A DNA stretch of 64,000 nt from Gemmobacter sp. 24YEA27 (GCF_030052995.1 NZ_JASJPW010000001.1:62001-126000); one strand, 5' to 3'; shown: positions 1 through 9,619, counted from the first letter of the stretch. Program-made: numbers and translations. The notes: generated by a model from the letters alone, not told the origin.

Positions 1-300
1 AGTGTCAGGCTGAACACCGCGACGCTGAGAGATGCAGGCATAACCGGTGACTTCACGACACGCGTCGCCTTTACCACCGGCGCCGATGGCCGCCTCGTCT
101 CCAGCGCGGTCTCGGAAAGCTCGGGTCAACCACTGTTCGACAATATCGCCATGGCCCAGATCCGGTCCGCCGAGCCCTTCCCGCTATTCGCGCCGGATAT
201 GGGCGATGCGGATCGCAGCTTCTCGATCCTCGTCACCAGCAATATCCCCGCCCTGCCGGAATCCCCCGCCGAAGAGGACGCAGAACCGCCGGCAGAGTGA
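1..300 (+). CDS. TonB-family C-terminal domain protein (3' part only)
   Basis: An open frame enters from the left edge and stops at 298-300, giving 99 residues of a protein whose start lies outside the window. The sequence has the pattern of a TonB C-terminal domain: a strand ending VAFTTGADGRL, then VSESSGQPLFDNIAMAQIR, then AEPFPLFAP and a closing strand SFSILVTSNIPAL. In this family the domain contacts TonB-dependent receptors or acts in cell-envelope proteins that borrow the fold. The last 15 residues are acidic and Pro-rich. It converges on the glycosyltransferase gene, with one base between the stops. The family call is moderate because only the C-terminus is visible. Confidence 0.6.
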   Translation, partial: SVRLNTATLRDAGITGDFTTRVAFTTGADGRLVSSAVSESSGQPLFDNIAMAQIRSAEPFPLFAPDMGDADRSFSILVTSNIPALPESPAEEDAEPPAE

Positions 301-301
301 C

Positions 302-1282
302 TCAGAGGCTGGCCAGCCAGTCACACCAGACCGAGGGCGCGCTGCGGCTCAGGGCGATGTCGCGGGCGCGCTCCGCCATGTCCCGGATTTCGCCGCCGCC
401 TGCCGCAAGGCGTTCCATCGCGGCGGCCAGCGCCTCCGGGCTTGCGGGCGGCAGCAAAAGAGCGGTGGCCGCGTCGACATAATCCCGAACCCCGAGCGAA
501 TCGGTGATCGCCAGCGGCACGCCCAGCATCTGGGCGCCAACCAGCGTGATATGGCCATTGGGCGTGCGGCCCTGGCGCAGTGGCAGCAGCATCCCGGCTG
601 CCTCGCTGACCAGCCCCCAGGCCTCTGCCGCCGGCAGATTGGTAAAGGCCTTCACATTGGGCGGCAGTTGCAGCCCGGCAAGGTTATAGGGCCGCGCGAT
701 CACCACCAGCCGCAGATCGGGACGCAGCCGGGCGGCCTGCAACAGTGTCGGGTAGTCGCGCCCCTCACCGCCAAGCGCGACCAGCCAGGGCTGATCGAAG
801 GGCGCCGCCACCGGCCCTGGTCGTGGCGCCTCCATCGCCCAGGGCAGGAAGGTGAATCGCTCGGGCGGCAGGCCAAAATGGCGCGCATAGAGGTCGCGCT
901 CAAAATTCGAGAAGATGACGAATTCATCGACACGGGACAGGGCCGCGCGATAGGCGCGCAGTTTTTGCCCCTGCGGCAGATCGGTAAAATTGAAGGCAAA
1001 TGCGATATGCCTTATCGCTGCCCCGCTGCGTGATCCCGGCCCCGCCAGCATGGCCAGCCGCAACGTCGCGCCCGGCAAATGGCTGACCAGCACCGCGTCT
1101 GACCGCCCTCGCGCCGCCCTGACCGCGCGGCGCGCCGCAGCCCATGAATTCAGCCGGAGCCCCCAGGAGCGGCTTCCCGGGGCGATGACATGGCATTCCG
1201 AACTCAACCCCGGGGTCTGGCAGGACGGATCCGGAAAACGCCAGTCAGGCCCCATCAGTTCGGAAAAATTTACCAGATGCAC
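302..1282 (-). CDS. Glycosyltransferase (GT-B, family 4-like)
   Basis: A 326-residue protein with a GT-B look. The C-terminal half contains FLPWAMEAP, PWLVALGGEGRDYPTLLQA and, near the end, RTPNGHITLVGAQMLGVPLAITDSLGVRDYV, which resembles the nucleotide-sugar binding region of family 1/4 glycosyltransferases. The N-terminal half is less conserved. The likely start is GTG, with AAGGGG seven bases upstream on the minus strand. The donor, acceptor and pathway cannot be read from the sequence. It lies downstream of the ribosomal block but is separated from it by a strong terminator hairpin, so it is probably transcribed independently. No polysaccharide genes are adjacent within the window. Confidence 0.7.
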   Translation of the reverse strand: MHLVNFSELMGPDWRFPDPSCQTPGLSSECHVIAPGSRSWGLRLNSWAAARRAVRAARGRSDAVLVSHLPGATLRLAMLAGPGSRSGAAIRHIAFAFNFTDLPQGQKLRAYRAALSRVDEFVIFSNFERDLYARHFGLPPERFTFLPWAMEAPRPGPVAAPFDQPWLVALGGEGRDYPTLLQAARLRPDLRLVVIARPYNLAGLQLPPNVKAFTNLPAAEAWGLVSEAAGMLLPLRQGRTPNGHITLVGAQMLGVPLAITDSLGVRDYVDAATALLLPPASPEALAAAMERLAAGGGEIRDMAERARDIALSRSAPSVWCDWLASL

Positions 1283-1333
1283 GCGCGGCCCCTTCGTATT
1301 GCGGCGCCATCCTGGCGGCAGTGGCGCAAAAAG

Positions 1334-1366
1334 AAAACGCCCCGGTCGCGGGGACCGGGGCGTTTT
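1334..1366 (-). terminator. Intrinsic terminator after rpmD
   Basis: Perfect 14-bp stem (1334-1347 with 1353-1366) and a 5-base loop. The left arm is AAAACGCCCCGGTC, so on the minus strand the stem ends in TTTT followed by TTTTTGCG. It sits just after the rpmD stop. It therefore ends the spc block before rplO, secY and adk, which normally follow rpmD and are not in the next 1.3 kb. Confidence 0.85.
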
Positions 1367-1383
1367 CAGAAATCGTCAGAGGC

Positions 1384-1575
1384 TCAGCCGCGCTCTTCGA
1401 TGATCTTCACAAGATGCGGGATCTTGTTGACCATGCCGCGCACTGCCGGAGTATCTTCCAGCTCGCGGGTGCGGTTGATTTTGTTCAGGCCAAGACCGAT
1501 CAGGGTCTGGGTCTGGATCGCAGGGCGGCGGGCTGCCGAGGCGTATTGCTGGACGACGATGGTTTTCTTGGCCAT
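1384..1575 (-). CDS. rpmD: 50S ribosomal protein L30
   Basis: 63-residue protein with the L30 signature: N-terminal [15 protein letters not shown], the central [25 protein letters not shown] and the closing VPHLV-like segment [10 protein letters not shown]. Length is normal for bacterial L30. It binds 23S rRNA in the large subunit. It starts 5 bases after the rpsE stop and is the last gene before a strong terminator, so it closes the spc block here. Confidence 0.97.
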   Translation of the reverse strand: MAKKTIVVQQYASAARRPAIQTQTLIGLGLNKINRTRELEDTPAVRGMVNKIPHLVKIIEERG

Positions 1576-1580
1576 TTCGA

Positions 1581-2153
1581 TCAGCCTCCCACAGCTTCGG
1601 GAGCCGCTTCGGTTTCCGGCTTACGCAGGATCTCGGCGACTTTCTTGCCACGACGCGCAGCAACCGAACGCGGCGAGTTCTCTTTCGAGAGGCCTTCGAA
1701 GGTGGCGCGGATCATGTTGTAGGGGTTCTGCGAGCCGAGCGACTTCGCAACAACGTCCTGCACACCGAGCATCTCGAAGACAGCGCGCATCGGGCCGCCG
1801 GCGATGATACCGGTACCTGCAACAGCGGTCCGCATCACGACTTTACCAGCGCCGTGACGGCCCTCGATGTCGTGGTGCAGCGTGCGGGCGTCTTTCAGCT
1901 GCACACGGATCATCTGGCGCTTGGCCTGCTCGGTGGCTTTACGGACAGCCTCCGGCACTTCTTTCGCCTTGCCCTTGCCGAAACCAACGCGGCCGCGCTG
2001 ATCGCCAACAACGACGAGCGCTGCAAAGCCAAAGCGCTTACCGCCCTTGACGGTTTTCGACACGCGGTTGATCGCGACGAGGCGATCTGCGAATTCCGGG
2101 GTCTCTTCGCGACGGTCGTCACGACGCTCCCGGCGGTTATCACGTTCTGCCAT
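1581..2153 (-). CDS. rpsE: 30S ribosomal protein S5
   Basis: 190-residue S5. The N-terminal double-stranded RNA-binding part shows [19 protein letters not shown] and [15 protein letters not shown]. The C-terminal domain shows [30 protein letters not shown] charged, Arg/Glu-rich leader of about 20 residues ([15 protein letters not shown]) precedes the domain, as in other alphaproteobacteria. S5 acts in decoding fidelity and mRNA unwinding at the entry channel. The gap to rplR upstream is 125 bases, the widest inside this block, and contains a stable hairpin. Confidence 0.97.
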   Translation of the reverse strand: MAERDNRRERRDDRREETPEFADRLVAINRVSKTVKGGKRFGFAALVVVGDQRGRVGFGKGKAKEVPEAVRKATEQAKRQMIRVQLKDARTLHHDIEGRHGAGKVVMRTAVAGTGIIAGGPMRAVFEMLGVQDVVAKSLGSQNPYNMIRATFEGLSKENSPRSVAARRGKKVAEILRKPETEAAPEAVGG

Positions 2154-2252
2154 GTGACAGAGTCCTTTCCGTGAGTGGCACGGGCGAGCCGCGCCTGATT
2201 TGGGTCAATCCTGGTGAGTGACGGCCACAGGGGCCGCCCTCCCGGATCATCG

Positions 2253-2272
2253 GGGTGGCGTGACCGCCACCC
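2253..2272 (-). other. Stem-loop between rplR and rpsE
   Basis: Perfect 8-bp inverted repeat GGGTGGCG / CGCCACCC around a TGAC loop, within the 125-base rplR-rpsE spacer. It is not followed by a T-run, so it is unlikely to be an intrinsic terminator. It could be an RNA processing, stability or ribosomal-protein autoregulation element; that role is inference from position only. Confidence 0.5.
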
Positions 2273-2278
2273 GCAGGA

Positions 2279-2638
2279 TCAGAACTTGAGGCCGCCTTCG
2301 CGTGCAGCTTCTGCCAGGGCTTTGATTTTGCCATGGAACAGGAAGCCACCACGGTCGAAGTAAACTTCTTCGACACCGGCTTTTTTGGCGCGTTCTGCAA
2401 TCGCTGCACCCACTTTCGCGGCTGCTTCGACGTTGTTTTTGCCAACGACGCCCAGTTCTTTTTCCAGCGACGAGGCAGCTGCCAGGGTCACGCCATTCAC
2501 ATCGTCGATCAGCTGAACGCTGATGTTTTTCGACGAGCGGTGAACGGAGAGACGCAGACGACCTGCATTCGCCGATTTGATTTTGTTCCGTACGCGCAAG
2601 CGGCGCTTCAGGAACAGCTCTCGTTTGTTCAAAGCCAT
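2279..2638 (-). CDS. rplR: 50S ribosomal protein L18
   Basis: 119-residue L18. Hallmarks are the basic N-terminus [17 protein letters not shown], the [18 protein letters not shown] strand pair and the C-terminal [27 protein letters not shown]18 binds 5S rRNA together with L5 and L25 and helps attach the 5S particle to the large subunit. It follows rplF by 11 bases in the normal spc order. Confidence 0.97.
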   Translation of the reverse strand: MALNKRELFLKRRLRVRNKIKSANAGRLRLSVHRSSKNISVQLIDDVNGVTLAAASSLEKELGVVGKNNVEAAAKVGAAIAERAKKAGVEEVYFDRGGFLFHGKIKALAEAAREGGLKF

Positions 2639-2649
2639 TTTTGCGCCCC

Positions 2650-3183
2650 TTACTTCTTCTTGCCTTCCTTGCGGAAGACGAACTCGCCCTTGTAGCGGAT
2701 CCCTTTGCCCTTATAGGGCTCGGGACGCTTCCAGTTGCGGATGTTCGCTGCCACCTGGCCGACTTCCTGCTGATCGATGCCCTCGACGGTGATCTCGGTG
2801 GGCTTCGGGGTCGTAACGGTGATCCCCTTCGGCACTTCGAAATTCACTTCATGCGAGAAGCCCAGAGACAGTTTCAGAACATTGCCAGCCATCGCCGCGC
2901 GATAACCAACGCCCTGAATTTCCATCTCTTTCTTGAAGCCGGTGGTCACACCGGTCACAAGATTTTCGATCATCGAACGCGACATGCCCCATTGCTGACG
3001 GGCAATTTTGGAAAGGCCACGCGGGGTGACTTTCACTTCATTGCCCTCAACAGTGACCGACACATTGTCGCCAGCGGTGAAGGAACGGGTGCCTTTCGGC
3101 CCCTTGACTTCGATGGTCTGGCCGGAAACGGACGCGGTAACGCCCTTTGCCAGCTCTACGGGTTTTTTGCCGATACGAGACAT
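2650..3183 (-). CDS. rplF: 50S ribosomal protein L6
   Basis: 177 residues from the start [12 protein letters not shown] longer in-frame extension to 3291 exists but overlaps rpsH and has no L6-like sequence. Two repeated L6 domains are visible: [22 protein letters not shown] in the first, and [16 protein letters not shown] followed by [28 protein letters not shown] in the second. The latter contains the canonical C-terminal L6 signature. The protein lies near the sarcin-ricin loop of the large subunit. Confidence 0.97.
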   Translation of the reverse strand: MSRIGKKPVELAKGVTASVSGQTIEVKGPKGTRSFTAGDNVSVTVEGNEVKVTPRGLSKIARQQWGMSRSMIENLVTGVTTGFKKEMEIQGVGYRAAMAGNVLKLSLGFSHEVNFEVPKGITVTTPKPTEITVEGIDQQEVGQVAANIRNWKRPEPYKGKGIRYKGEFVFRKEGKKK

Positions 3184-3193
3184 TAAACCCTCC

Positions 3194-3592
3194 TCAGAAG
3201 ACGGTGCAAAGCACTTCGCCGCCAACATTGGCCGCGCGCGCATTTGCATCCGAGAGAACGCCCTTCGGGGTCGAGACGATCGCGACGCCAAGCCCGTTGC
3301 GGACCGACGGCAGATCTTCGACGCCCATATACACGCGACGGCCCGGCTTGGAGACCCGCTTCAACTCGCGGATAACCGGCTCGCCTTCGTAGTATTTCAG
3401 GCTGATGGTGAATTCGCCCTGACCATTCGAGGTCTCGGCCTTTTCATAACCGCGGATGTAACCTTCTGCGAGCAGCACGTCGAGGACGCGGGCACGCAGG
3501 GTCGAAGCCGGGGTCGAAACCGTGGACTTGCCGCGCAGCGACGAGTTACGGATACGGGTCAGCATATCGCCGATGGGATCATTAACAGGCAT
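3194..3592 (-). CDS. rpsH: 30S ribosomal protein S8
   Basis: 132-residue S8, starting [15 protein letters not shown], with the C-terminal signature [27 protein letters not shown]8 binds helix 21 of 16S rRNA. In enterobacteria it is the autoregulator of the spc operon by binding mRNA near rplE; no such site was checked here. Normal length and position between rpsN and rplF. Confidence 0.97.
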   Translation of the reverse strand: MPVNDPIGDMLTRIRNSSLRGKSTVSTPASTLRARVLDVLLAEGYIRGYEKAETSNGQGEFTISLKYYEGEPVIRELKRVSKPGRRVYMGVEDLPSVRNGLGVAIVSTPKGVLSDANARAANVGGEVLCTVF

Positions 3593-3604
3593 CTGCTCTC
3601 TCCC

Positions 3605-3910
3605 TTACCAGCTCGACTTGACCATGCCCGGGATCTGGCCGAACGAGGCCAGGTCACGCAGCTTGATCCGCGACAGTTTCAGCTTACGGTAGTAAGCATG
3701 CGGACGACCCGTCAGCTGGCAACGGTTGTGCATGCGCACAGCCGAAGAGTTGCGGGGCATCTCAGCCAGTTTCAGAGTCGCCGCAAAGCGCTCTTCAATC
3801 GGCTTCTCTTGGTCATTGATTACCGCCTTGAGTGCAGCGCGCTTGACAGCATGACGAGCCGTCAGCTTCTCGCGCTTCACTTCGCGGTTCACCATGGATT
3901 TCTTAGCCAT
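3605..3910 (-). CDS. rpsN: 30S ribosomal protein S14
   Basis: 101-residue long-form S14, without the zinc-binding Cys pairs of the short form. Signature segment [25 protein letters not shown] is present, with a single Cys. The N-terminus ([15 protein letters not shown]) is basic. It follows rplE by 18 bases and precedes rpsH by 12, as in standard spc operons. Confidence 0.97.
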   Translation of the reverse strand: MAKKSMVNREVKREKLTARHAVKRAALKAVINDQEKPIEERFAATLKLAEMPRNSSAVRMHNRCQLTGRPHAYYRKLKLSRIKLRDLASFGQIPGMVKSSW

Positions 3911-3928
3911 GTTTCAGGTTCCTCGCGA

Positions 3929-4489
3929 TCAGGCCGTGAACGGCATGTTGAAATGCTTCAGCAGGGATTTTGCTTCGGCATCCGACTTGGCGTTCGTGCA
4001 GATGATGATGTCCATACCCAGAACCTCATCGACTTTGTCGAATTCGATTTCCGGGAAAACGATGTGCTCTTTCAAGCCCATGGCGTAGTTGCCATTGCCG
4101 TCAAACGAGGTGCCTTTCACGCCGCGGAAGTCGCGGACGCGCGGCAGGGCCACGTTGATCAGACGATCAAGGAATTCATACATCTTGTCGCCGCGCAGCG
4201 TGACTTTGGTGCCGAGCGGCATCTCTTCACGAACGCGGAAGCCTGCGATGGATTTCTTGGCCTTGGTGATGACGGCCTTCTGGCCGGCGATCAGCGAAAG
4301 CTCCTCGGAGGCCTGTTTGACCTTCTTGGTGTCTTTCACCGCTTCACCAACGCCCATGTTCAGGACGATCTTTTCCAGACGCGGGATCTGCATATCGTTC
4401 TTATAGGAGAATTCCTCCTTCAGAGCGGCGCGGATCTTGGTCTTGAACTCGGCCTTCAGACGCGGGGTATAGGTTGCTTTATCCGACAT
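3929..4489 (-). CDS. rplE: 50S ribosomal protein L5
   Basis: 186-residue L5, with [36 protein letters not shown] and the C-terminal [21 protein letters not shown]5 binds 5S rRNA and contacts the P-site tRNA and S13. Its ATG overlaps the rplX stop by one base (TAATG-type junction at 4489), so the two are probably translationally coupled. Confidence 0.97.
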   Translation of the reverse strand: MSDKATYTPRLKAEFKTKIRAALKEEFSYKNDMQIPRLEKIVLNMGVGEAVKDTKKVKQASEELSLIAGQKAVITKAKKSIAGFRVREEMPLGTKVTLRGDKMYEFLDRLINVALPRVRDFRGVKGTSFDGNGNYAMGLKEHIVFPEIEFDKVDEVLGMDIIICTNAKSDAEAKSLLKHFNMPFTA

Positions 4490-4794
4490 CAGATAGCCTC
4501 CCCGGTGGTCTTGGCGAAGCGGATCTTCTTGCCGTCTTCCTCACGGAAGCCAACGCGGGTCGCTTTGCCGTTCTTGTCCAGGAGCGCGAGGTTCGACAGG
4601 TCGATCGGCATCGCTTTCGGGATGCGGCCGCCCTGGCTGCCTGCGGATTGCTTGGCGTGACGGATCGCGATGTTCACGCCATCAACCACAGCTTTGCCGG
4701 CTTTCGGCGAAACAGACGAGATCTCGCCTTGTTTGCCCTTGTCCTTGCCGGTCAGAACGACGACGGTGTCGCCTTTTTTCAGCTTAGCAGCCAT
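4489..4794 (-). CDS. rplX: 50S ribosomal protein L24
   Basis: 101-residue L24 with the KOW motif at the N-terminus ([20 protein letters not shown]) and the following [15 protein letters not shown]24 is an assembly initiator for the large subunit. It starts one base after the rplN stop and shares one base with the rplE start. Confidence 0.97.
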   Translation of the reverse strand: MAAKLKKGDTVVVLTGKDKGKQGEISSVSPKAGKAVVDGVNIAIRHAKQSAGSQGGRIPKAMPIDLSNLALLDKNGKATRVGFREEDGKKIRFAKTTGEAI

Positions 4795-4795
4795 A

Positions 4796-5164
4796 TCACA
4801 GCACCTCCGGCGCCAGCGAGATGATCTTCATGAAGTTCTTCGCGCGCAGCTCACGAACCACCGGCCCGAAGATACGGGTACCGACCGGCTCGCCCTGATT
4901 GTTCAGGATGACGGCAGCATTGCGGTCGAAACGGATGGCGGTGCCATCTTCACGACGAACTTCTTTCGCGGTGCGAACGACGACGGCTTTACGCACGTCA
5001 CCTTTCTTCACGCGACCTTTAGGAATCGCCTCCTTGACCGACACTACGATGATGTCGCCCACGGATGCGTAGCGGCGGTGCGAGCCGCCCAGAACCTTGA
5101 TGCACTGAACCCGGCGGGCGCCGGAGTTATCAGCTACATCCAGATTGGTCTGCATCTGGATCAT
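4796..5164 (-). CDS. rplN: 50S ribosomal protein L14
   Basis: 122-residue L14, with [48 protein letters not shown] and the closing [12 protein letters not shown], which are near-invariant in bacteria. L14 forms an intersubunit bridge and is the docking site for RsfS. The upstream gap to rpsQ is 88 bases, longer than its neighbours' gaps. Confidence 0.98.
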   Translation of the reverse strand: MIQMQTNLDVADNSGARRVQCIKVLGGSHRRYASVGDIIVVSVKEAIPKGRVKKGDVRKAVVVRTAKEVRREDGTAIRFDRNAAVILNNQGEPVGTRIFGPVVRELRAKNFMKIISLAPEVL

Positions 5165-5252
5165 TTGGTTTCTCCCGACCTTCGGGGACAGCGATCAACC
5201 GCCCCGGGGTATCGCTCAGTTGTAGCTGAACGGTATGGAGAGGACTGATTGC

Positions 5253-5486
5253 TCAGGCCTCGACCACCACCGTCCAACGCTTCGTCTTCGAAATCGGCGC
5301 GCACTCTTCGATACGAACAGTGTCACCCACTTTGAATTTGTTTTCCGCGTCATGGGCGCGGTATTTCTTCGACTTACGGACCGTTTTCTGCAGCAGCGGG
5401 TGCTTGAAACGACGCTCGACCGAGACAGTGATGGTCTGCTCGTTCTTGTCGGAGGTCACGGTGCCAGTCAGGATGCGCTTCGGCAT
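5253..5486 (-). CDS. rpsQ: 30S ribosomal protein S17
   Basis: 77-residue S17, an OB-fold primary 16S rRNA binder. Signatures: [42 protein letters not shown] and [18 protein letters not shown]. It follows rpmC by 11 bases in the canonical order. Confidence 0.98.
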   Translation of the reverse strand: MPKRILTGTVTSDKNEQTITVSVERRFKHPLLQKTVRKSKKYRAHDAENKFKVGDTVRIEECAPISKTKRWTVVVEA

Positions 5487-5497
5487 GGGTCTGATCC

Positions 5498-5698
5498 TTA
5501 CTTCGCAGCTTCAGCGGCTTTTTGGCCGAGAACGGTTTTGATACGGGCCACTTCGCGGCGCACGGTGCGCATGCGGGCGGTGTTCTCAAGCTGGTTGGTC
5601 GCTTGCTGGAAGCGCAGATTGAACGCTTCTTTCTTGAGCGCAACAAGGCTGTCACGCAGCTGGTCCGGGGTTTTCCCGGTCAGTTCTTTGGCGGTCAT
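5498..5698 (-). CDS. rpmC: 50S ribosomal protein L29
   Basis: 66 residues from [18 protein letters not shown]; an in-frame upstream extension to 5737 has no L29 character. L29 is two antiparallel helices near the exit tunnel, part of the docking site for trigger factor and SRP. The signature [30 protein letters not shown] is present. Unusually, the gene upstream is not rplP but an MgtC-family gene, so rpmC is the first gene of its block and should need its own promoter or readthrough. Confidence 0.96.
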   Translation of the reverse strand: MTAKELTGKTPDQLRDSLVALKKEAFNLRFQQATNQLENTARMRTVRREVARIKTVLGQKAAEAAK

Positions 5699-5881
5699 TC
5701 GCCTTTTCCTTTTACATTCACCAGAGGGCCCCGACATGTGGCCGGGTGACCTTTGACCTGGTGGATCAATGAAACACCAGCGAATCCCGGCTACCCGGAA
5801 TCCGCAGGATGGGTTCCCCTACAGGAGGCATCGATAAAGGGCAAGCCAAATCCCCTGATTTTCCTGGGGTGACTGCTGCAC

Positions 5882-6619
5882 TCAGCCGGACTGGGCCGAG
5901 TCAAGCGTCAGCGGCGCGATCACCAGCCGGTGAACGCCACCGGCCTCCTGTACCCGGGCGGCAATCGCTTCGGGCGCCGGCAGCGGGCGGCGTGACGAGA
6001 GCAGGGTCTCGTAGCGACGCATACCGCTTTCCTGATCCATCTGGTAGCCGACGGCGCCACAACGGATGCCCTGCCGCGCCAGAAGCTCTTCCAGCGCGCC
6101 GACGGTCAGTGTGGCTGCCGTGGTCAGCTCGACCTCAAGGCGCGCAACAGGCGAAGGCGGCGCGAGCCACTGAAACACGCGCAGCACCACAAGGACCAGT
6201 ACGGTGATCGCCGCACCGACGAGGCCCAGCCCCAGCAGGCCGGTCCCGAATACAATCCCGAGCGCAGCCGTCAGCCAGAGCGAGGCGGCAGTGGTCAGCC
6301 CCTGCACCGAGCCGCCCTCGCGAAAGATCACCCCTGCCCCAAGAAAGCCCACCCCGGTCAGGATCGCATGTGGCATCCGCGACATGTCCGAGACCACCTG
6401 GGTCCCTGCCGGCAGATAGGCCACCCATTCCGCCATCCTCAACCCGAGAATGGTCATCAGGGCCGCAGCAAAGCATAACAGCGTGTGGGTTCTGATCCCG
6501 GCGGGCTTGCGGTTCAGCTCTCTCTCCGCCCCGATCAGCCCTCCGGCCACGAGGCTGCACATAAGCGGGATCATCACATCGCGATCCTGCAATGCGGTCA
6601 GAACGGTCTCAGGGGTCAT
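5882..6619 (-). CDS. MgtC/SapB-family membrane protein
   Basis: 245-residue protein of the MgtC family. Four or five hydrophobic helices lie in the first 155 residues, with family motifs SLVAGGLIGAERE, RTHTLLCFAAAL, ILTGVGFLGAGVIFREGGSVQGLTTAASLW and LTAALGIVFGTG. A soluble C-terminal part of about 90 residues follows (ACT-like in family members). MgtC proteins are tied to growth in low magnesium and, in Salmonella, to F-ATPase inhibition. The gene sits between rplP and rpmC, two ribosomal genes usually adjacent, on the same strand. A perfect hairpin lies just upstream, so it probably has its own promoter. Magnesium control would be an attractive link to ribosomes but nothing in the sequence shows it. 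Confidence 0.85.
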   Translation of the reverse strand: MTPETVLTALQDRDVMIPLMCSLVAGGLIGAERELNRKPAGIRTHTLLCFAAALMTILGLRMAEWVAYLPAGTQVVSDMSRMPHAILTGVGFLGAGVIFREGGSVQGLTTAASLWLTAALGIVFGTGLLGLGLVGAAITVLVLVVLRVFQWLAPPSPVARLEVELTTAATLTVGALEELLARQGIRCGAVGYQMDQESGMRRYETLLSSRRPLPAPEAIAARVQEAGGVHRLVIAPLTLDSAQSG

Positions 6620-6729
6620 TGAAAGCTCCGGTCAGAGGTGTCGGGCTCAACCCCGGTCCTCAAGAACAGTTCCCCCCGGCCCTGAGCCGCCGGTGACTTT
6701 TCGCCTGTCACCGCGACCACAAACGAGAA

Positions 6730-6755
6730 GGCCCCGGCGCAATCGCGCCGGGGCC
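6730..6755 (-). terminator. GC hairpin after rplP
   Basis: Perfect 11-bp stem GGCCCCGGCGC / GCGCCGGGGCC with an AATC loop, 27 bases downstream of the rplP stop. On the minus strand it is followed by TTCTCGTTTG, a weak T-tract. It probably ends or attenuates the rplB-rplP block before the MgtC-family gene. Confidence 0.65.
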
Positions 6756-6782
6756 CCTCAAAGCCCGGATATGGGCCTGTTC

Positions 6783-7196
6783 TTACCAGTCTTCGCGCGC
6801 GACGATGCGCGAGGTGACCGGCAGTTTCATCGCGCCGAGACGCAGGGCTTCACGAGCGATTTCCTCGTTCACACCGTCGATCTCGAACATGATGCGGCCA
6901 GGCTTCACCTTGCAGGCCCAGTAATCGACCGAGCCCTTACCGGAACCCATCCGGACCTCGGTCGGCTTTGCCGAAACCGGGGTATCCGGGAAGATACGGA
7001 TCCAGACACGGCCCTGACGCTTCATGTGACGGGTGATCGCGCGGCGGGCCGCTTCGATCTGCCGCGCCGTGACGCGCTCGGGTTCGGTCGATTTCAGAGC
7101 AAACGAGCCGAAGTTCAGGGTGGAGCCGCCTTTGGCTTCGCCCTTGATGCGGCCCTTGTGCATCTTGCGGAATTTAGTGCGCTTTGGTTGCAGCAT
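6783..7196 (-). CDS. rplP: 50S ribosomal protein L16
   Basis: 137-residue L16, starting [16 protein letters not shown], with the signature [23 protein letters not shown] and the central [21 protein letters not shown]16 lies near the A-site tRNA and is needed for late large-subunit assembly. It follows rpsC by 13 bases. A terminator-like hairpin rather than rpmC follows it. Confidence 0.98.
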   Translation of the reverse strand: MLQPKRTKFRKMHKGRIKGEAKGGSTLNFGSFALKSTEPERVTARQIEAARRAITRHMKRQGRVWIRIFPDTPVSAKPTEVRMGSGKGSVDYWACKVKPGRIMFEIDGVNEEIAREALRLGAMKLPVTSRIVAREDW

Positions 7197-7209
7197 TGTT
7201 CAATACTCC

Positions 7210-7935
7210 TCAGGCGCGCTCACGGTCGCCACGCTCACGGCGCGGACCGCGGGGTGCCGGAGCATCCGCTGCCTCTGCCAGGCGACGATCGTGGGCTTGC
7301 GGATCATGCTCAAGGATTTCGCCTTTGAAGATCCAGACTTTCACACCGATGATCCCATAGGGGGTTTCGGCTTCCGACAGCGCATAGTCGATGTCAGCAC
7401 GAAGCGTATGCAGCGGCACGCGGCCTTCACGGTACCATTCGGTACGCGCGATTTCCGCACCACCCAGACGACCAGCCACGTTCACACGGATGCCGAGGGC
7501 GCCCATGCGCATCGCGTTCTGCACGCCACGCTTCATCGCACGACGGAACGACACACGACGCTCCATCTGTTGTGCGATCGACTCGGCCACCAGCTGGGCA
7601 TCGACTTCGGGCTTGCGCACTTCGACGATGTTCAGATGCAGGTCCGAGGCAGTGAACGCCGCGACCTTCTTGCGAAGCGTCTCGATGTCAGCGCCTTTTT
7701 TGCCGATGATCACACCCGGACGCGCCGAGTAGATGGTCACGCGGCACTTGCGGTGCGGACGCTCGATGACGACTTTCGAGATGCCGGCCTGTTTGGCTTC
7801 CTTGTGGATGAACTCACGGATGCGGAGATCTTCCAGAAGCAGGTTGCCGAAATCTTTCGATTCAGCGAACCAGCGGCTGTCCCAGGTACGGTTGACCTGA
7901 AGGCGCATGCCGATCGGATTGACCTTCTGACCCAT
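7210..7935 (-). CDS. rpsC: 30S ribosomal protein S3
   Basis: 241 residues from [23 protein letters not shown]. The KH domain is visible around [17 protein letters not shown], and the C-terminal domain around [37 protein letters not shown]. The tail is basic ([15 protein letters not shown]). The ATG shares one base with the rplV stop (TAATG). An in-frame extension inside rplV is not used by the family. Confidence 0.98.
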   Translation of the reverse strand: MGQKVNPIGMRLQVNRTWDSRWFAESKDFGNLLLEDLRIREFIHKEAKQAGISKVVIERPHRKCRVTIYSARPGVIIGKKGADIETLRKKVAAFTASDLHLNIVEVRKPEVDAQLVAESIAQQMERRVSFRRAMKRGVQNAMRMGALGIRVNVAGRLGGAEIARTEWYREGRVPLHTLRADIDYALSEAETPYGIIGVKVWIFKGEILEHDPQAHDRRLAEAADAPAPRGPRRERGDRERA

Positions 7936-8315
7936 TATGCCGACTCCCCGGACTGACGAACCTTGATGGTGATTTCGCTGAACGGCTTCATGATTTTGCC
8001 GAAGCGACCACGAGCCCGCGGACGGCCCCGCTTCATCACCAGGTTCTTGCCGCACCAGGCTTCCGCCACGATCAGGCTGTCAACGTCGAGACCATGGTTG
8101 TTCTCGGCATTGGCAATCGCGGATTGCAGGACTTTCTTCACTTCGCCAGCGATACGACGCTTGGAGAAGGTGAGGTCGGCCAGCGCCTTGTCGACTTTCT
8201 TGCCGCGGATCAGACCCGCAACCAGATTCAGTTTCTGGGGCGAGGTGCGCAGCATACGTGCCACGGCCATCGCCTCATTATCCGCCACGCGGCGCGGATT
8301 CTTTTCCTTACCCAT
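7935..8315 (-). CDS. rplV: 50S ribosomal protein L22
   Basis: 126-residue L22 with [39 protein letters not shown]-like [14 protein letters not shown] and the C-terminal [21 protein letters not shown]. The extended loop lines the exit tunnel near the macrolide site. Stop overlaps the rpsC start. Confidence 0.97.
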   Translation of the reverse strand: MGKEKNPRRVADNEAMAVARMLRTSPQKLNLVAGLIRGKKVDKALADLTFSKRRIAGEVKKVLQSAIANAENNHGLDVDSLIVAEAWCGKNLVMKRGRPRARGRFGKIMKPFSEITIKVRQSGESA

Positions 8316-8318
8316 GGC

Positions 8319-8597
8319 TTACTTCCTCTTGGCTTTTTTGTCGGCAGCATGCCCGTAATAGGTACGGGTCGGCGAATATTCACCGAATTTCTGGCCGATC
8401 ATGTCCTCGGTCACCGCGACCGGAACGTGTTTTTTGCCGTTATAGACGCCGAAGGTAAGTCCGACGAATTGCGGCAGGATGGTGGAACGGCGCGACCAGA
8501 TCTTGATCACTTCGTTCTTGCCCGACGCGCGCGACGCTTCTGCCTTTTTCAGGACATAGCCATCGACAAACGGGCCTTTCCAGATGGAACGTGCCAT
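8319..8597 (-). CDS. rpsS: 30S ribosomal protein S19
   Basis: 92-residue S19, with [49 protein letters not shown] and [26 protein letters not shown], all classical. It lies in the 30S head and contacts S13. It follows rplB by 3 bases. Confidence 0.98.
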   Translation of the reverse strand: MARSIWKGPFVDGYVLKKAEASRASGKNEVIKIWSRRSTILPQFVGLTFGVYNGKKHVPVAVTEDMIGQKFGEYSPTRTYYGHAADKKAKRK

Positions 8598-8600
8598 GGA

Positions 8601-9440
8601 TCAGCGCCCTTTCTTCTTGGCGTGACGCGAGCGGACAATGTATTTGTCCGTCGTCGAGTTGGTGCGCGTACGGGCGCCCTTGGTGGGTTTGCCCCAGGGC
8701 GTGACCGGGTGACGACCACCGGAGGTCCGGCCTTCACCACCACCATGCGGGTGGTCGATCGGGTTCATCGAGACGCCGCGGACAGTCGGACGCACGCCCT
8801 TGTGGCGCATACGACCGGCTTTACCGAAGTTCTGGTTCGAGTTGTCGGGGTTCGACACGGCACCGATGGTTGCCATGCATTCCTGACGGACCAGACGCAG
8901 CTCGCCCGACGAGAGGCGGATCTGCGCATAGGAGCCGTCACGACCGACGAATTGTGCGTAGGTGCCTGCGGCGCGAGCCAGCTGACCACCTTTGCCGGCT
9001 TTCAGTTCCACGTTGTGCACGATGGTACCGATCGGCATGCCCGAGAAAGGCATCGCATTGCCGGGCTTCACGTCGACTTTGGCGCCGGCGACAACAGAGT
9101 CACCAACGGCAAGACGCTGGGGCGCGAGGATATAGGCCTGCTCGCCGTCAGCATAGCGCACCAGCGCGATGAATGCGGTGCGGTTGGGGTCGTACTCGAT
9201 CCGTTCGACGGTCGCGGCGACATCCCATTTTGCGCGTTTGAAATCCACGATGCGGTAGAGGCGCTTTGCCCCGCCGCCCTGGTGGCGCACAGTAATCCGT
9301 CCGGTATTGTTCCGACCACCATGTTTACGCAGACCTTCGGTCAGCGCTTTAACAGGGCGGCCCTTCCACAGCTCCGAACGGTCGATCAGAACCAGCCCGC
9401 GCTGGCCTGGCGTCGTAGGTTTATAAGACCTGAGTGCCAT
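8601..9440 (-). CDS. rplB: 50S ribosomal protein L2
   Basis: 279-residue L2, starting [30 protein letters not shown]. The peptidyl-transferase-proximal region [31 protein letters not shown] is intact, including the conserved His (DHPHGGGE). This is a core peptidyl-transferase-centre protein. It normally follows rplW directly. Here a 1-kb stretch holding another gene and two hairpins lies between, so rplB leads a separate block (rplB-rpsS-rplV-rpsC-rplP). I see no convincing promoter in the about 150 bases before it. Confidence 0.98.
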   Translation of the reverse strand: MALRSYKPTTPGQRGLVLIDRSELWKGRPVKALTEGLRKHGGRNNTGRITVRHQGGGAKRLYRIVDFKRAKWDVAATVERIEYDPNRTAFIALVRYADGEQAYILAPQRLAVGDSVVAGAKVDVKPGNAMPFSGMPIGTIVHNVELKAGKGGQLARAAGTYAQFVGRDGSYAQIRLSSGELRLVRQECMATIGAVSNPDNSNQNFGKAGRMRHKGVRPTVRGVSMNPIDHPHGGGEGRTSGGRHPVTPWGKPTKGARTRTNSTTDKYIVRSRHAKKKGR

Positions 9441-9586
9441 GTTCTCTGTCTTCCGTTTGCTTCATGGGCCATAAGTGCCGCCCGCTGATCTTGCGATCTG
9501 AAGGTGGCTTTTCGGCCCGGGGTTAAGGGCTCCGAAGATCCCCGGCTGAGTTGCCTTGCCCCTTCAGGTGAAAGAGGTCGGCAAAA

Positions 9587-9619
9587 CCAAAGACCCCCGG
9601 ACGAATCCGGGGGCTTTGG
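9587..9619 (-). terminator. Terminator after the 9695-10207 gene
   Basis: Stem CCCCCGGA / TCCGGGGG with a CGAA loop. It is extended by CCAAAG / CTTTGG with one bulged A. Read on the minus strand it ends in TTTGGTTTTGCC. It lies between the secreted hypothetical gene and rplB, so it should isolate the two. Confidence 0.7.

Noticed and set aside
3008..4660. 550-codon plus-strand open frame across rplE, rpsN, rpsH and rplX
   Set aside because: Antisense shadow of conserved ribosomal genes in GC-rich DNA; no ribosome site or family features.
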